Of a stretch of 7,839 nucleotides of DNA, positions 6,579 through 7,839 are shown piece after piece (within the stretch, counting starts at the first letter, position 1; every line of letters begins with the position of its first letter). The notes under the pieces are model-generated. The model searched no databases. It saw only the letters and a list, made by a program, of their open reading frames with translations, and had not been told where the DNA came from. This DNA is from Methanomicrobiales archaeon (GTDB lineage: Archaea > Halobacteriota > Methanomicrobia > Methanomicrobiales > Methanospirillaceae), in NCBI GenBank assembly GCA_012798365.1, contig JAAZNH010000192.1:1-7839 (forward strand), written 5' to 3'. The translations under genes were made by a program, and so were the position numbers.

Positions 6579-6596
6579 GATTTTTCCGGAAAAATC
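6579..6596. repeat. 18-bp perfect palindrome in repeat unit 1
   Basis: GATTTTTCCGGAAAAATC is its own reverse complement. Unit 3 keeps the central 14 bp, TTTTTCCGGAAAAA (6863-6876). A second palindrome, TGATCCGGATCA, is exact at 6492-6503 and 6773-6784 and off by one base at 6915-6926. Such sites suit binding by a symmetric dimer. Confidence 0.7.
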
Positions 6597-6952
6597 ACAA
6601 GTCGATTACAAAAAGTTAAGCTGATCTGCAACGGACGTGATTGGACATCTACGACGGCGTCCCCAGATAATCCACAGGTTTTCAATCGGGGTCTGATGAA
6701 AATTTTTTAATCGTAAGTCGATTGAAATAAAAAATTCACAACTCGAGTGATTTTTAAAAATCGGATCGTGATTGATCCGGATCAGTTTTTCAATCGCGAT
6801 CGCAGTTGCGCTTGAAAAAAGCAAATCAAAAGTCGATTGAAAATTTTTAAGCAGGATTCGTTTTTTTCCGGAAAAATCACAACCCGATTGATTTTTAAAA
6901 AACCGGATCCTGATTGTTCCGGATCAGATTTTCAATCCGACAGGTCATCAGA

Positions 6953-7201
6953 ATGTCGAAAGTCATCAGACTTGAGACAGAAGAAGAACCTGCCGGGTTC
7001 TTCGATCTGGAGGTGGAGAAGAAACCGTCGGGTTTCTTCGAATCGCGATCGCAGGTGCACCAGAAAGGAAAAAACCGGAAGTCAATTGTAACAGCAGGAC
7101 ACTGCTCTGGAGTAACCGGCCGAAAAAACCAGAGAACCTGCTTGAGTTGCCCTGCGCTCCTTTTGTATTTGCCCGGCAAACATACTCCTGTGATCTCATG
7201 A
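6953..7201 (+). CDS. Doubtful small protein, 82 residues, with two EEPAGFFD/KKPSGFFE motifs
   Basis: From ATG 6953 the frame begins MSKVIRLETEEEPAGFFDLE, followed by VEKKPSGFFES. The first 31 or so residues look protein-like, charged and repetitive, with codon use like the flanking genes. The rest (VTAGHCSGVTGRKN, LSCPALLLYLPGK) looks less so and overlaps a decayed repeat copy. AGGTCATC before the ATG is one base off a good archaeal SD. The TGA at 7199-7201 overlaps the next gene's ATG as ATGA, a typical coupled arrangement. I do not recognise a family. It could be a real short gene, the remnant of a longer one, or chance coding of an RNA made of two hairpins. Confidence 0.35.
   Translation: MSKVIRLETEEEPAGFFDLEVEKKPSGFFESRSQVHQKGKNRKSIVTAGHCSGVTGRKNQRTCLSCPALLLYLPGKHTPVIS
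6983..7039 (+). other. Two consecutive stem-loops with near-identical arms
   Basis: GAAGAACC (6983-6990) pairs perfectly with GGTTCTTC (6996-7003) around TGCCG. Then GAAGAAACC (7018-7026) pairs perfectly with GGTTTCTTC (7031-7039) around GTCG. The two hairpins are diverged copies of each other, and each encodes a PxGFF motif in the 6953 frame. They could be a structural RNA element, a protein-binding site, or a duplicated coding motif. Confidence 0.6.
7105..7134 (+). other. Small hairpin before the ComER-like gene
   Basis: CTCTGG (7105-7110) can pair with CCAGAG (7129-7134), and AGCAG-GACA-CTGCT overlaps its left side (7093-7106). Stems are short and may be chance. Confidence 0.25.
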
Positions 7202-7839
7202 CTCGCTACGGGTTTATCGGCACCGGCTCCATGGGGGAGATGCTCATCTCGCAATTCACCCGTACCGGTTGTATTGCGCCGGCAGCTATCTCCGCAAGTT
7301 CAAAGAGCGGCACATCAGCACTCGCTGTTGCAAAAAAGACCGGCATCACCGCAAAAAACGAGAACCGTTCTGTTGCAGCCAATTCCGATGTCCTGTTCCT
7401 GTGTGTAAAACCGCTTGAAGTACAGGGCGTCATACGGGAAATCCGAAGCGATCTCAAGCCGGATATCCTCCTCATTTCCATCGCTGCCTGCGTGAGCCTT
7501 GAGGATCTTGCAGCCTGGACGGGAAGCAACGCCCGGTGTGTCCGGATTATCCCGAGCGTGACCGCGTTGCAGAATTCCGGTGTCTCCCTGGTGGTATGGG
7601 GCAGGAACGTGCATCCATCTGACAAGATCCTTGTGCTCGATCTCTTCAACCGCATCGGAACCGCAGTCGAGACTGATGAAGAGAGCCTTGAGGTATGTAC
7701 CAACCTCACCAGCTGTGGCCCGGCGCTCATCGCAGCGATGATGAGCGAGTTTGGCTCCGCGGTCGTCCGGTCCGGCACCATCCGGCCCTAAGTTTCGGAA
7801 TATCTTGTCCGGGAAACCCTGGTGGGGACCGCCCGGCTC
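7198..7839 (+). pseudogene. ProC/ComER-family NAD(P)-dependent oxidoreductase, in-frame TAA, cut by window edge
   Basis: From ATG 7198 the protein begins MTRYGFIGTGSMGEMLISQF, a Rossmann fold with GxGxxG. It continues with DVLFLCVKPLEVQGVI (near 62-77), CVRIIPSVTALQNSGVSLVV and TNLTSCGPALIAAMM. This is the pyrroline-5-carboxylate reductase superfamily. The SCGPA motif (where ProC usually has GSGPAY) and the IIPSVT...SGVSL stretch resemble the ComER branch, as I recall it, more than proline-synthesis ProC. The frame is stopped by TAA at 7789-7791 (codon 198) between RSGTIRP and VSEYLVRETLVGTARL. The latter looks like normal family sequence and runs to the window end, so one substitution such as GAA to TAA would explain it. 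The normal length is about 260-280. The start ATG overlaps the TGA of the small ORF, with GTGAT close upstream as a weak SD. The true substrate is unknown. Confidence 0.8.

Larger units (their letters stand above)
6458..7100. repeat. Degenerate tandem array of palindrome-rich units of about 141 bp
   Basis: Units begin near 6459, 6600, 6740 and 6881, each opening with a variant of AACCCGATTGA (aacccgattga, aagtcgattac, aactcgagtga, aacccgattga). A second copy of the word, AAGTCGATTGAAAATTTTT, lies about 91 bases into units 1 (6550) and 3 (6831), and a diverged copy lies at the same phase in unit 2 (6691). Units 1 and 3 are closely alike over about 120 bp (6481-6600 against 6762-6882, one base inserted). 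Unit 2 is strongly diverged. Unit 4 is alike to about 6935, then differs. A further partial copy (AATCGCGATCGCAG at 7041-7054, then aagtcaattg at 7079 and cagcagga at 7092) matches 6511-6575. The array is AT-rich compared with flanking genes. Translated on the minus strand, units 1 and 3 differ mainly at amino-acid-changing positions, so I do not read it as coding. Origin, mobility and function are unknown. Confidence 0.75.

Noticed and set aside
6691..6705. C/D-box guide RNA suggested by TGATGA at 6694-6699
   Set aside because: No matching D box (CTGA) at suitable spacing and no C'/D' pair. The word belongs to the repeat.
6606..6824. Minus-strand ORF of 72 residues containing TAIAIEKLIRINHDP, echoed in units 1 and 4
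   Set aside because: The similarity follows from the DNA repeat. Differences between units 1 and 3 are mostly amino-acid-changing and include a frameshift, so protein-level selection is not evident.
6458..7100. CRISPR array
   Set aside because: The repeat is about 141 bp with irregular, diverged copies and no short identical repeats with unique spacers. No cas genes are present.
6458..7100. Archaeal replication origin
   Set aside because: It is AT-rich and repeated, but no cdc6/orc1 gene and no recognisable ORB motif are in the window.
4893..7791. Pyrrolysine-type stop recoding
   Set aside because: Pyrrolysine uses TAG, not TAA. Both internal stops are TAA, and TAA ends most genes here.

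Overview
The window looks like a piece of a methanogenic archaeon's chromosome, most likely of the order Methanomicrobiales (Methanoregula-like). The lineage is inferred from family content, not from a search. The evidence is an archaeal/eukaryotic-type ribosomal protein L10e, a GatD-type subunit of the archaeal tRNA-dependent amidotransferase, a small archaeal XRE-type regulator with a ligand-like C-terminal half, Thr/Pro/Ala-rich lipoprotein linkers, SD motifs of the GGAGGTGATC type, and moderately GC-rich genes separated by AT-rich gaps.

Layout. Positions 1-2546 hold a minus-strand cluster read right to left: XRE-type regulator (2546-2013), argininosuccinate lyase argH (1966-488) and the N-terminal part of gatD (491 to beyond the left edge). 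A 200-bp AT-rich divergent gap (2547-2746) separates it from a plus-strand ABC importer of the nitrate/sulfonate/taurine type: lipoprotein binding protein (2747-3787), permease (3893-4681) and ATPase (4683-5444). Next come L10e (5568-6302) with a long Ala/Lys/Pro tail and a T-rich terminator. About 650 bp of AT-rich DNA with no convincing gene follows; much of it is a decayed tandem array of units of about 141 bp, rich in palindromes. Last are a doubtful small ORF (6953-7201) with two consecutive hairpins, and a ProC/ComER-family oxidoreductase (7198 to the right edge).

How it fits together. The regulator lies divergently from the ABC operon and is a natural candidate to control it. An inverted repeat, ATACAA-N6-TTGTAT, lies in the shared gap. 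The importer probably takes up an anionic organosulfur, nitrate-like or related compound; the substrate cannot be read from sequence. argH (arginine synthesis) and gatD (Gln-tRNA synthesis) are housekeeping genes that may be cotranscribed with the regulator.

The oddest feature is a set of three apparent lesions involving TAA. The ABC ATPase has an in-frame TAA at codon 71 with the rest of the protein intact. The ComER-like gene has an in-frame TAA at codon 198 with homologous-looking sequence after it. At the argH/gatD junction the usual ATGA stop/start overlap reads ATAA, leaving gatD with an ATA codon where its ATG should be. Sequencing or assembly error, recent gene decay, or a real translation peculiarity could explain these. 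TAA is the ordinary stop for most genes here (argH, the regulator, the binding protein, ATPase and L10e), so a global TAA reassignment is unlikely.
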